From Bacillota bacterium (GTDB taxonomy: Bacteria > Bacillota > Sulfobacillia > JAJZYS01 > JAJYTV01), in NCBI GenBank assembly GCA_021792885.1, contig JAJYTV010000111.1, positions 1 to 6,448 on the forward strand: DNA of 6,448 bases, in the 5' to 3' direction. Numbering within the stretch: position 1 is the first letter of the stretch; the number at the start of each line of letters is the position of its first letter. Below are positions 1-5,768 of the stretch, in pieces. The position numbers and the translations under genes are program-made. The notes beneath the pieces are model-generated. The model had not been told where the DNA came from. It did no database searches and saw only the letters and a list, made by a program, of their open reading frames with translations.

Positions 1-582
1 GCGGCAGGCGAGGTTCTGTTTCGCGAACAGGAGGACTGCGCCGGGCTGGCGCTCGTCCTGCAGGGGTATGTCCGGCTGGTGCGCGGCGAGCCGGGTGGGC
101 GCGAGCAGATCTTGCGGCGCTGCGGGCCCGGCGAGACCCTGAACGATGCCCCTGCCTTCGACGGCGGGATGAACGCTGCGACGGCACTCGCCGATGGAGC
201 GGCCAGCGTGTGGATGCTCGGGCACCTGCAGCTGCAGGCGGTGCTCCACGCCTTCCCCGGCGTGGCCGTCGCCGCAGTGGCCCACCTCGCGCAACGGATG
301 CGACATCTCGTCGACCTCGCCGGGGACCTCGCGTTGATGCCGGTGCCGATGCGCATCGGCAAGCTGCTGGTGCAACTGTCGGACGCGGAGGGGAGCATCC
401 CCGGCGAGTTGACGCAGCAGGAGATCGCCGAGATGACCGGTACGGTCCGCCAGGTGGCGAACCGGGTGATCGCCGAGATGGCGCACGCCGGAATCCTGAA
501 GGTCGATCACGGCCGCATCCGTATCGTGGACGGCGCCCGGCTGGGCATGGGCTGTTTGGCGCGGCCACCGGAAGAAACCTGA
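1..582 (+). CDS. Crp/Fnr-family transcriptional regulator (5' partial)
   Basis: This is the C-terminal 193 residues of a one-component transcription factor. The frame is open from base 1, so perhaps 30-40 N-terminal residues lie outside the window (family members are usually about 220-235 aa). Visible residues 3-75 are the cyclic-nucleotide-type beta-roll, with the GEVLFREQ and VLQGYVRL strands and a GPGETLNDAPAFDGG turn that replaces the cAMP-binding pattern of CRP. A long dimerisation helix follows (about 86-110). A winged helix-turn-helix follows at about 137-176, with LTQQEIAEMTG and then recognition helix VRQVANRVIAEM. Where CRP and FNR relatives have R-E-x-x-x-R, this protein has R150-Q151-V-A-N-R155. 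I see no Cys cluster like that of FNR, so an iron-sulfur sensor is unlikely, although the missing N-terminus could hold one. The ligand is unknown. It lies 86 bases upstream of the desulfurase-like gene on the same strand and may control this locus, which is inference. Confidence 0.9.
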   Translation, partial: AAGEVLFREQEDCAGLALVLQGYVRLVRGEPGGREQILRRCGPGETLNDAPAFDGGMNAATALADGAASVWMLGHLQLQAVLHAFPGVAVAAVAHLAQRMRHLVDLAGDLALMPVPMRIGKLLVQLSDAEGSIPGELTQQEIAEMTGTVRQVANRVIAEMAHAGILKVDHGRIRIVDGARLGMGCLARPPEET

Positions 583-668
583 GTGCGTATGTCACTTTTA
601 TTGCAGCGTCCGCTCTCCCCGCACGCCTAGACTAAGATCGCGCAGGCTGTAACGCTGCGTCGAGAGGC

Positions 669-1868
669 GTGCCGCAGCGAAACGCCTCCGCTCGTCGCGG
701 ACTCTATAGGGGGGCGGGAAGGACGATCTACCTCGACAATGCGGCGACCAGCTTTCCCAAGCCCCAGGTGGTGACCGAGGCGATGCAGGATGCTGTCTTG
801 CGCATCGGCGCGAGCCCGGGTCGCGGAGGCCACCGCCTGGCGCTCGAAGCCGGACGGACCGTCTTCGGGTGCCGTGCCGCGGTCGCCCGACTGCTTATGG
901 CGGGGCAGCCGGACCGCGTCGCGTTCACGAAGAACGCGACGGAAGCGATCAACGCGGCGCTCTTCGGCGTCCTGCGCCCGGGGGACCACGTGGTCACGAC
1001 GGACATCGAACACAATGCGCTTTGGCGACCGCTGCGGCTGCTTGCGGACCGCGGGGTCGAACTGACCGTCGTGGCGGCGGAGGAGGACGGCACGGTCGAC
1101 CCGGATCGGTTCTGCCGGGCGATACGGGAGGGTACGCGGCTCGTTGCCCTGACCCACGCCTCCAACGTCCTCGGCGCGCTCGTGGACGTCCGCCCGATCG
1201 CACAGGCCGCGCACAGAGCGGGGGCGCTCGTACTCGTCGATGCGGCCCAGACGCTGGGCGAACAGCCGGTCGACGTCGAGGCGATGGAGATCGACCTCCT
1301 TGCGGCCCCCGGGCATAAGGGCCTGCTCGGGCCGCAGGGAACGGGCGTGCTCTACGTCGGGCCGCGCGTCCAGGCGATCGAACCGCTGATCACCGGCGGC
1401 ACAGGCAGCCGCTCGGAGGAGGCCGAGCAGCCGGACGTGCTGCCGGACCGCCTGGAGAGCGGAACGTTGAACCTGCCTGGCATCGCAGGACTCGGGGCGG
1501 CTCTGCGCTACCTCGACGATACAGGGGAGGACCTGCGCAGCCGCACTGCCCGAAGGACGGCCGAACTGGTAGATGGCCTCTCCCAGATCGCCGGCGTGCG
1601 GATCCTGGGGCCGCGGGAAAACGCTCGCCGCGCCGCCCTCGTCGCGTTCACGCTGGGTGAGGCAGACTCGGAGGATGTGGCGGCGGCCCTCGACCGGCAG
1701 GGGATCGCGTGCCGCGGGGGATTGCACTGCGCTCCGCAGGCCCACCGCAAGGCGGGCACGATCGCGACCGGCGCCGTGCGGCTCTCACCCGGGCCCTTCA
1801 CCTCGGAGCAGGATGTGCAAGAGGCCCTCGCGGCCGTCGCGGCCGTCGCCCGGGAGGTGGCGCCATGA
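669..1868 (+). CDS. Class V aminotransferase, cysteine desulfurase-like (TIGR01977 type)
   Basis: A PLP enzyme of 399 aa related to NifS/CsdA. Such enzymes take sulfur (or selenium) from cysteine (or selenocysteine) as an enzyme-bound persulfide. Landmarks counted from the GTG at 669: IYLDNAATSFPKP at 20-32, EHNA with His115, VDAAQTLG with Asp191 (pyridine nitrogen), the PLP-binding lysine in APGHKGLLGPQG (Lys217), and the mobile-loop cysteine in RGGLHCAPQAHR (Cys354), followed by GAVRLSPGPF. The GLHCAP...VRLSPG ending resembles the family typified by E. faecalis EF2568 (TIGR01977), which occurs near selenium-dependent molybdenum hydroxylase maturation genes. GTG 669 is the only usual start before the conserved core. 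It has only GAGAGG one base away as a possible binding site, and the first 18 residues look unconserved. The stop overlaps the next gene's start (ATGA), implying translational coupling. The substrate (Cys or Sec) cannot be read from the sequence. Confidence 0.9.
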   Translation: MPQRNASARRGLYRGAGRTIYLDNAATSFPKPQVVTEAMQDAVLRIGASPGRGGHRLALEAGRTVFGCRAAVARLLMAGQPDRVAFTKNATEAINAALFGVLRPGDHVVTTDIEHNALWRPLRLLADRGVELTVVAAEEDGTVDPDRFCRAIREGTRLVALTHASNVLGALVDVRPIAQAAHRAGALVLVDAAQTLGEQPVDVEAMEIDLLAAPGHKGLLGPQGTGVLYVGPRVQAIEPLITGGTGSRSEEAEQPDVLPDRLESGTLNLPGIAGLGAALRYLDDTGEDLRSRTARRTAELVDGLSQIAGVRILGPRENARRAALVAFTLGEADSEDVAAALDRQGIACRGGLHCAPQAHRKAGTIATGAVRLSPGPFTSEQDVQEALAAVAAVAREVAP

Positions 1869-2086
1869 CCGACTACCTGACCTTCGCGTCGAACACGCTT
1901 GCCTTTCGGGCGGAGCAGGCGCTTCTCGCATCGGGCATGGCGGTGCAGGTCGTGCCGCGCCCACCGGGCATCGTCGGTCGCTGCGCCCTTGCGCTGCGCC
2001 TGCCGCCGGGAAGCCTCGGGGCCGCCAAGGAGGCCCTCGCCGCGCGACGCATTCCGATCCTCAAGATCCATGCAGTTCCTGCGTAG
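1865..2086 (+). CDS. DUF3343 protein, putative Se/S carrier-like
   Basis: A 73-residue soluble protein. The start MTDYLTFASNTLAFRAEQAL and the middle section PPGIVGRCALALRLP (residues 34-48) match DUF3343, a family annotated in Pfam as putative Se/S carrier-like. It has a short alpha/beta fold with one conserved cysteine, here Cys40 in the GRCALALR motif. That cysteine is the natural candidate to accept persulfide or perselenide from the upstream desulfurase-like enzyme. ATG 1865 overlaps the upstream TGA by four bases (ATGA), so the two proteins are probably made by coupled translation in matching amounts. The family assignment rests on motif and length. The carrier role is known only as a proposal for the family, and the partnership here is inferred from the overlap. 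Confidence 0.8.
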   Translation: MTDYLTFASNTLAFRAEQALLASGMAVQVVPRPPGIVGRCALALRLPPGSLGAAKEALAARRIPILKIHAVPA

Positions 2087-2087
2087 T

Positions 2088-2093
2088 GGAGGT
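2088..2093 (+). promoter_or_regulatory. Ribosome binding site deciding the start of the CopD-like gene
   Basis: GGAGGT lies two bases after the DUF3343 stop and 7 bases before GTG 2101. An in-frame GTG at 2092 overlaps this site and so is unlikely to be used. The site therefore favours 2101 as the start. Confidence 0.8.
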
Positions 2094-2100
2094 GACGCAC

Positions 2101-3090
2101 GTGGCGCTTCCTGCTGAACGCGCCCCGGATCTCAGTAGCCAGTTTCTGAACAAGTTCATGCTGCCGAAAATCGCCCTGACGATCATCGGCATCGCCTCTC
2201 TCCTGGGCGTCACCGTGACGAGTTGGATGGAGGGCGTCGACAACCTCTGGGCGATCGGAGCGCGCTGGCTCTTCTTCGCCACGCTCGGCGTCCTGCTCGG
2301 CTCGAGCGCCTGGTCCGGCTTCATCGTGCCCTGGGCGCAGCGCGTCCGTCCGACGCCGGGAGCGGCGAGGTTTCTCGCGGCGGAAGAAGTCCGCTTCGCC
2401 CGGCTGCACCGAATCACGGCAGCGGTCGGCTCCGTCGCGCTCGCGGCCTACCTGCTCGTCACCCTGGGCGGTACGGACTATCCCATGCGCGCTTACGTGC
2501 TCGCGGCGACTGCCCTCAGCGCGCTCCTGGCCTTCTGGCTACCCGCGCGCCATGCCCGGGGTGCGCAGCGAGCCGCAGTGCTTGCGGCTCTCGCGCTGGC
2601 GCTGGTCGCCTTCGCCGAGGTGCGGTCCGAGGGCATGGCGGTACACGGCGCGCTCTGGATCTGGACGCTCGTGCGCGTCGTCCACCTCCTCTCGTTCGGC
2701 GCCTGGTTCGGAGGCGCCGCCTGGAACATCTTCATCAACGCTGCGAGCGGGCGCGAGACGCTTTGCATGGACACCGTCATCGCTTCCCACCTGCAGCTCG
2801 AAGGCTTTCGCAAGGTGGTCCGGGTGGCGTTCCCCGCCATCGTGCTGACGGGGCTCCTGCAGGCCGGCTTCCTCTCGGGCCTGCACCTTGGCGTCTTCGT
2901 TGCGACCGGCGTGGGACAGCTCGTACTGGTCAAGCTCGGGCTCGCGGCAGCGCTCGTCGTGATCTTCTTCACCTGCCCGATGTGGGGCGCATGCTCTCCC
3001 ATCGCCGGCGTCTGCAACCTCGAGGACCTCGCCGACGCACCGGTCACCTACGAACTGTCGGCTACGCAGCTGCACGAAGCCGGGCGCTGA
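2101..3090 (+). CDS. CopD-like multi-pass inner-membrane protein
   Basis: A 329-aa integral membrane protein of unknown function. Hydrophobic segments are visible at about 23-41, 53-77, 105-123, 130-148, 156-173, 187-212, 241-262 and 265-290, giving 7-8 helices. The segment around 190-212 (LVRVVHLLSFGAWFGGAAWN) has the R..H...FGAWFGG pattern of the CopD (copper resistance D) superfamily, and His195 is a possible metal or haem ligand. Other helix-edge histidines include His103 and His182. Just after the last helix is a Cys cluster, Cys292-x5-Cys298-x6-Cys305 (from TCPMWGACSPIAGVC). This is not a feature I associate with ordinary CopD proteins. The start is set by the GGAGGT site 7 bases upstream. 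The gene is 14 bases after DUF3343 and almost surely cotranscribed with it. It could carry copper, haem or reducing equivalents across the membrane, but nothing in the sequence decides between these. Confidence 0.7.
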   Translation: MALPAERAPDLSSQFLNKFMLPKIALTIIGIASLLGVTVTSWMEGVDNLWAIGARWLFFATLGVLLGSSAWSGFIVPWAQRVRPTPGAARFLAAEEVRFARLHRITAAVGSVALAAYLLVTLGGTDYPMRAYVLAATALSALLAFWLPARHARGAQRAAVLAALALALVAFAEVRSEGMAVHGALWIWTLVRVVHLLSFGAWFGGAAWNIFINAASGRETLCMDTVIASHLQLEGFRKVVRVAFPAIVLTGLLQAGFLSGLHLGVFVATGVGQLVLVKLGLAAALVVIFFTCPMWGACSPIAGVCNLEDLADAPVTYELSATQLHEAGR

Positions 3091-3139
3091 GCGCCGCCCT
3101 GCAAGCCGATTTGTCTGACCTGCGCGGCGTACGCGGTGC

Positions 3140-3237
3140 CGCCTGGTCCGCGTGATGCGGATCACCCCCTGCCAGGCGCCGGCGGCGCAGAATGCAGGGG
3201 AAGAGTCCCGCAGCCGTGGCGGGCACGGAGGGGTGCC
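3140..3237 (+). promoter_or_regulatory. Hairpin-rich leader of the radical SAM gene (possible regulatory RNA)
   Basis: The 150-base gap 3091-3240 contains no convincing gene but has dense complementarity. One composite hairpin pairs CGCCTGG (3140-3146) with CCAGGCG (3172-3178), and an inner TCCGC/GCGGA stem (3147-3151 with 3157-3161) sits directly on top of it. Downstream are three overlapping and therefore mutually exclusive 5-bp stems: CCCGC/GCGGG (3207-3211 with 3219-3223), CCGTG/CACGG (3214-3218 with 3224-3228) and GGCAC/GTGCC (3222-3226 with 3233-3237). The last puts most of the ribosome binding site in its loop. Switching folds of this kind could tune translation. High GC makes chance stems common, so this is a weak call. 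Confidence 0.3.
3227..3233 (+). promoter_or_regulatory. Ribosome binding site deciding the start of the radical SAM gene
   Basis: GGAGGGG lies 7 bases before GTG 3241. It supports starting there rather than at the in-frame upstream start at 3136, whose extra 35 residues are Pro/Arg/Gly-rich and look non-coding. Confidence 0.8.
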
Positions 3238-3240
3238 ATC

Positions 3241-4356
3241 GTGGATTCGCCGTATGCCGATGCCCCGTTCATCGTCATCTGGGAGACGACGCGCGCGTGC
3301 GATCTCGCGTGCAAACATTGCAGGGCCGCTGCGATCAAGATGCGCAACCCAGAGGAGCTCTCGACGGAGGAAGCGTTTCGGCTGATCGACGACATCGCCG
3401 CGATGCGCCCGCAGCCGAACTTCGTCCTCACGGGCGGCGATCCGATGAAGCGGCCGGATCTTGTGGAGATCATCCGCTACGCGGCGCAGGAGAGACACCT
3501 GCGCATCTCGATCACGCCGTCGGCCACGCCCCTCGTCACCCGCGAAGCGATCCGGGACTGCGCGGAGGCGGGGTTGACGCGCTGGGCGTTCTCGATCGAC
3601 GGGGCCACCGCGCAAGCCCACGACGAATTCCGCGGGCAGGAGGGCTCCTTCGCGATCACGATGCGGGCCGTGGAGGACCTCCGGGACCTCGGCCTGCCGC
3701 TGCAGATCAACACGACCGTGTCGCGCTACAACAAAGATTCCCTCGCCGAGATTGGGGCGCTCGTCGAGCGCCTCGGCGCCGTGCTCTGGAGCGTCTTCTT
3801 CCTGGTGCCCGTCGGGCGCGGCAAGGCGGAGGACGCGCTGGACGCCCTCGAGACCGAAGAGGTGCTCCGCTGGCTGGACGGCTTCGCCCGGGGGAGCCAC
3901 TGCGATGTGAAGACGACGGAGGCGCCGCACTGGCATCGCGTCCGGCGCCAGCTGCGGGGCGAGGGCGCGCCCGATGCTGCGGCGCCCGCACGCGACGCCA
4001 TCGGCAGGGCGCCGCGCCCCGTGACGGACGGCGACGGGTTCGTCTTCGTCAGCCACAAGGGCGAGGTCTACCCGAGCGGCTTTTTGCCGGTCGTCGTCGG
4101 GAACGTGCGCGAGAGGCCGCTCAGCGACATCTACCGCACTGCGCCGCAGCTGCTCCTGCTGCGGGACCGCTCGAACCTTCGCGGCAAGTGCCGGTACTGC
4201 GAGTTCCGCGACGTCTGCGGTGGGTCGCGCGCCCGCGCCTACGCGATCACCGGAGACTACCTGGAGAGCGATCCGTACTGTGCGCACTTGCCGAACCCTG
4301 CAGTGGGCAGGCGAAAGGTGCGGGAGGACGCCCGCGCAGAGGTCGGCGCCGTCTGA
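3241..4356 (+). CDS. Radical SAM/SPASM protein, TIGR04053-like (AhbC/AhbD/NirJ relative)
   Basis: A 371-aa cytoplasmic iron-sulfur enzyme. The N-terminal motif is C20-x3-C24-x2-C27 (TTRACDLACKHCRA), which binds the SAM-cleaving 4Fe-4S cluster, followed by LTGGDP (63-68, the GGE-type SAM motif), SIDGA (118-122) and a TIM-barrel core. Further marks are LQINTTVSR (154-162), LWSVFFLVPVGRG (182-194), KTTEAPHWHRV (224-234) and FVSHKGEVYPSGFLP (269-283). The C-terminal SPASM-like part has Cys317, Cys320, Cys326 (KCRYCEFRDVC) and Cys347, enough for a second cluster. The phrases KTTEAPH, VLWSVFFLVPVGRG and GEVYPSGFLP fit the TIGR04053 group. Its relatives AhbC, AhbD and NirJ remove side chains from haem precursors, but the exact substrate of TIGR04053 proteins is, to my knowledge, not established. 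Its start is decided by the GGAGGGG site 7 bases upstream. A ChdC-like haem enzyme lies beyond the convergent gap, supporting a tetrapyrrole role by inference. Confidence 0.9.
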   Translation: MDSPYADAPFIVIWETTRACDLACKHCRAAAIKMRNPEELSTEEAFRLIDDIAAMRPQPNFVLTGGDPMKRPDLVEIIRYAAQERHLRISITPSATPLVTREAIRDCAEAGLTRWAFSIDGATAQAHDEFRGQEGSFAITMRAVEDLRDLGLPLQINTTVSRYNKDSLAEIGALVERLGAVLWSVFFLVPVGRGKAEDALDALETEEVLRWLDGFARGSHCDVKTTEAPHWHRVRRQLRGEGAPDAAAPARDAIGRAPRPVTDGDGFVFVSHKGEVYPSGFLPVVVGNVRERPLSDIYRTAPQLLLLRDRSNLRGKCRYCEFRDVCGGSRARAYAITGDYLESDPYCAHLPNPAVGRRKVREDARAEVGAV

Positions 4357-4366
4357 ACGGAATTGC

Positions 4367-4381
4367 AGCGGCAGGGCCGCT
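4367..4381 (+). other. Small hairpin in the convergent gap (weak terminator candidate)
   Basis: AGCGGC and GCCGCT pair across a 3-base loop, 10 bases after the radical SAM stop. No T-run follows on either strand, so it is not a classical intrinsic terminator. The rest of the 178-base convergent gap (4357-4534) shows no gene and no clear signal. Confidence 0.3.
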
Positions 4382-4534
4382 CCGGGTGCACCCAGGATGC
4401 GGACCTGCCGTCTTGTTCCGCGAGGCGAAGAAGGGCCACTCCCTCCCTGCCTGCGGCTTCGTCATGTCACGCGTGGCCCTCCGTGCCCTGCGGGCCACCA
4501 CGAGGCGAGCCGCGCAGAGAAGAGGTGTCGTTCG

Positions 4535-4750
4535 TCACTGTGCGCCTGGTCTGTGTGGAGCGCGGCAGGTACGGACGCCGAAGATCGCGTAGATGCCGCA
4601 CCTACCGATGGCTCCGGTGATGAGCAATACCGCCGCGACGACCCAGAGCACGACGGAAAGCACGCCGCTCGTCTCGTATGCGAAGTACCCAAGGACGATT
4701 GCCGCCACGATGCGGACGATCCTGTCCAGCGTTCCGACGTTGATCGGCAT
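4535..4750 (-). CDS. DUF2892 / YgaP-like small membrane protein
   Basis: A 71-aa protein with two hydrophobic helices (about 9-24 and 29-47). The MPINVGTLDRIVRI start, the ITGAIGRCGIYAIFGVRTC stretch with Cys52 and Cys62, and the length match DUF2892, the transmembrane module fused to rhodanese in E. coli YgaP. No rhodanese domain is attached here. The function of stand-alone copies is unknown; an association with sulfur metabolism is often suggested and would fit the desulfurase-like neighbourhood. I chose ATG 4750 because TAGGGG ends 6 bases upstream of it, whereas the TTG at 4756 would directly abut that site. The gene lies 99 bases downstream of the ChdC-like gene in the same direction and is probably cotranscribed with it. 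Confidence 0.85.
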   Translation of the reverse strand: MPINVGTLDRIVRIVAAIVLGYFAYETSGVLSVVLWVVAAVLLITGAIGRCGIYAIFGVRTCRAPHRPGAQ

Positions 4751-4757
4751 GATCAAC
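4739..4757. repeat. Perfect 7-bp inverted repeat around the DUF2892 start codon
   Basis: GTTGATC (4739-4745) and GATCAAC (4751-4757) are perfect inverted arms around GGCAT. In the minus-strand mRNA the loop is AUGCC, so the start codon sits in the loop of a 7-bp stem whose first base overlaps the ribosome binding site. It could be a translational hairpin or a protein-binding palindrome. It resembles two FNR-like TTGAT half-sites, but their spacing is 7 rather than the usual 4. The arms coincide with coding for the residues Pro-Ile-Asn, so chance is possible. Confidence 0.5.
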
Positions 4758-4849
4758 CCCTACCTTTCTTCGGGTGGACTCTTGGTGCAGATCCTGGCCG
4801 ACGGTCGCGTCCAGGTCGCCATCCTCTGCACGAGGGCGGCCGGCGAGGC

Positions 4850-5518
4850 CTAGCCGTAGACCGCGAGCGCGTCGGACAGCCCGTAGCGTCGGCCGACGAT
4901 GAAGGGCCACTCGTACTTCGTATAGAGACGTGCACGGCTCGCGCGCAGAGCCCGCACCGCGTCGACCAGTACCGCGAGGTCGTCGGTCTCGAAGGACAAA
5001 AGCCACTCGAAGTCGCCGAGGCCGAAGGCGTACACGCCGTTCGTGAGGATCGCGGGCACGAACTGGTGGCCGATCTCGCCGTGCTCCTCGATCACTTCCC
5101 GTCGCTCGTCGGGCGACAGCAGGTAGTACTCCGGCGTGCGGATGAACGGGTAGAAGCAGAGGTAGTCCTTCGGCGGGATCCCCTGCAAAAAGGCCGGTGG
5201 GTGCTCTGAGAACTCGAAGGGCTTCCAGTAGCCGGCGAAGGCTTGCGGCATGTCGACCGCCCTGCCGAAGGTGGTGCGCCTAAGAGCCAGCTGCAGATCC
5301 TGGATTTCTTCGAAGCGCTCCCCGTGCATCCAGAGCAGCAGGTCGGTGTGCCCTTGGAACCCTTGCGTGACGTACGCACCGCGCAGCGTCACACGGTCCG
5401 CGTACGACTCGAAGAGCGCGGCCGCGTCCGCACGTGCGTGCACCTTGGCGCGTTCGTCAAGTCCAGTCCAACGATCGGTCCACTTCAGCGCAAGATGCCC
5501 TGTGTAGCATGCGGGCAT
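4850..5518 (-). CDS. chdC: Chlorite dismutase-family protein, probable coproheme decarboxylase (ChdC/HemQ)
   Basis: A 222-aa cytoplasmic haem enzyme of the Cld/HemQ fold. In Gram-positive-type bacteria the family converts Fe-coproporphyrin III to haem b by two oxidative decarboxylations using peroxide. Visible marks are YPFIRTPEYYLLSPDERR (123-140), with Tyr123 a candidate for the catalytic tyrosine; EEHGEIGHQF (144-153), with His146 the expected proximal haem ligand; FGLGDFEWLLSFE (165-177); and the C-terminal signature TKYEWPFIVGRRY (200-212). Aligned by eye through the G-L-x-D element, the distal position that is Arg in true chlorite dismutases and Gln in Firmicute HemQ falls on Thr159, which argues against chlorite dismutation. 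The start is supported by GGAGG 8 bases upstream. It is followed by DUF2892 in an apparent two-gene unit. Cld-family membership is near certain; the decarboxylase role is likely. Confidence 0.9.
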   Translation of the reverse strand: MPACYTGHLALKWTDRWTGLDERAKVHARADAAALFESYADRVTLRGAYVTQGFQGHTDLLLWMHGERFEEIQDLQLALRRTTFGRAVDMPQAFAGYWKPFEFSEHPPAFLQGIPPKDYLCFYPFIRTPEYYLLSPDERREVIEEHGEIGHQFVPAILTNGVYAFGLGDFEWLLSFETDDLAVLVDAVRALRASRARLYTKYEWPFIVGRRYGLSDALAVYG

Positions 5519-5526
5519 CGATCATT

Positions 5527-5531
5527 CCTCC
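5527..5531 (-). promoter_or_regulatory. Ribosome binding site of the ChdC-like gene
   Basis: GGAGG on the minus strand, 8 bases before ATG 5518. A second ATG at 5525 is out of frame and too close to the site to be used. Confidence 0.8.
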
Positions 5532-5671
5532 CTGTGACGGCCACGCCTCGACCTTAGCCATGGCGGACGAGCTAGGGGCTGTCACGCGTCACCGGCCGGA
5601 GGGTCACGGGAACCCGTACGCCAAAACCGCCACGAGGATCGGCCCGCTCAGGTGCGAGGGAGACTCGGTGC

Positions 5672-5695
5672 GGACTGCGGCTTGGGGACTGCGGC
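5672..5695. repeat. Pair of 10-bp direct repeats (GGACTGCGGC)
   Basis: GGACTGCGGC occurs at 5672-5681 and again at 5686-5695, with 4 bases between. No function is evident; it may reflect replication slippage. Confidence 0.6.
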
Positions 5696-5727
5696 GCGCT
5701 TCACCCGCCGTCACCGTGCCGCGTTGC

Positions 5728-5747
5728 GGGGCTTTCTGGGGCTTTCT
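5728..5747. repeat. Tandem 10-bp duplication (GGGGCTTTCT x2)
   Basis: Two exact head-to-tail copies occupy 5728-5737 and 5738-5747. The repeat lies in non-coding DNA between the HPP and ChdC-like genes. A recent slippage event is the simplest explanation. Confidence 0.7.
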
Positions 5748-5768
5748 GATGAAGAGCGCGGCATGTCG

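Noticed and set aside
627..1745. Open frame of 372 codons on the minus strand
   Set aside because: Antisense to the desulfurase-like gene, with Arg-rich low-complexity content and no recognisable motif.
3181..3240. Resemblance of GGGGAAGAGTCCCGC... to a cobalamin riboswitch core
   Set aside because: The GGTG element and the GCCACTG B12 box are missing and the stem layout does not match, so no riboswitch class is called.
3136..3240. N-terminal extension of the radical SAM protein from the start at 3136
   Set aside because: The extra residues are Pro/Arg/Gly-rich and unlike the family, and GTG 3241 has a well-placed GGAGGGG site.
2539..4287. Long open frame of 582 codons on the minus strand
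   Set aside because: It is antisense to the CopD-like and radical SAM genes, which have clear motifs. Its product is Arg/Asp/Glu-rich with no family pattern, as expected for a high-GC shadow.
4850..5518. True chlorite dismutase (perchlorate respiration)
   Set aside because: The distal catalytic Arg appears to be absent, the sequence has HemQ-type C-terminal features, and no chlorate or perchlorate reductase genes are in view.
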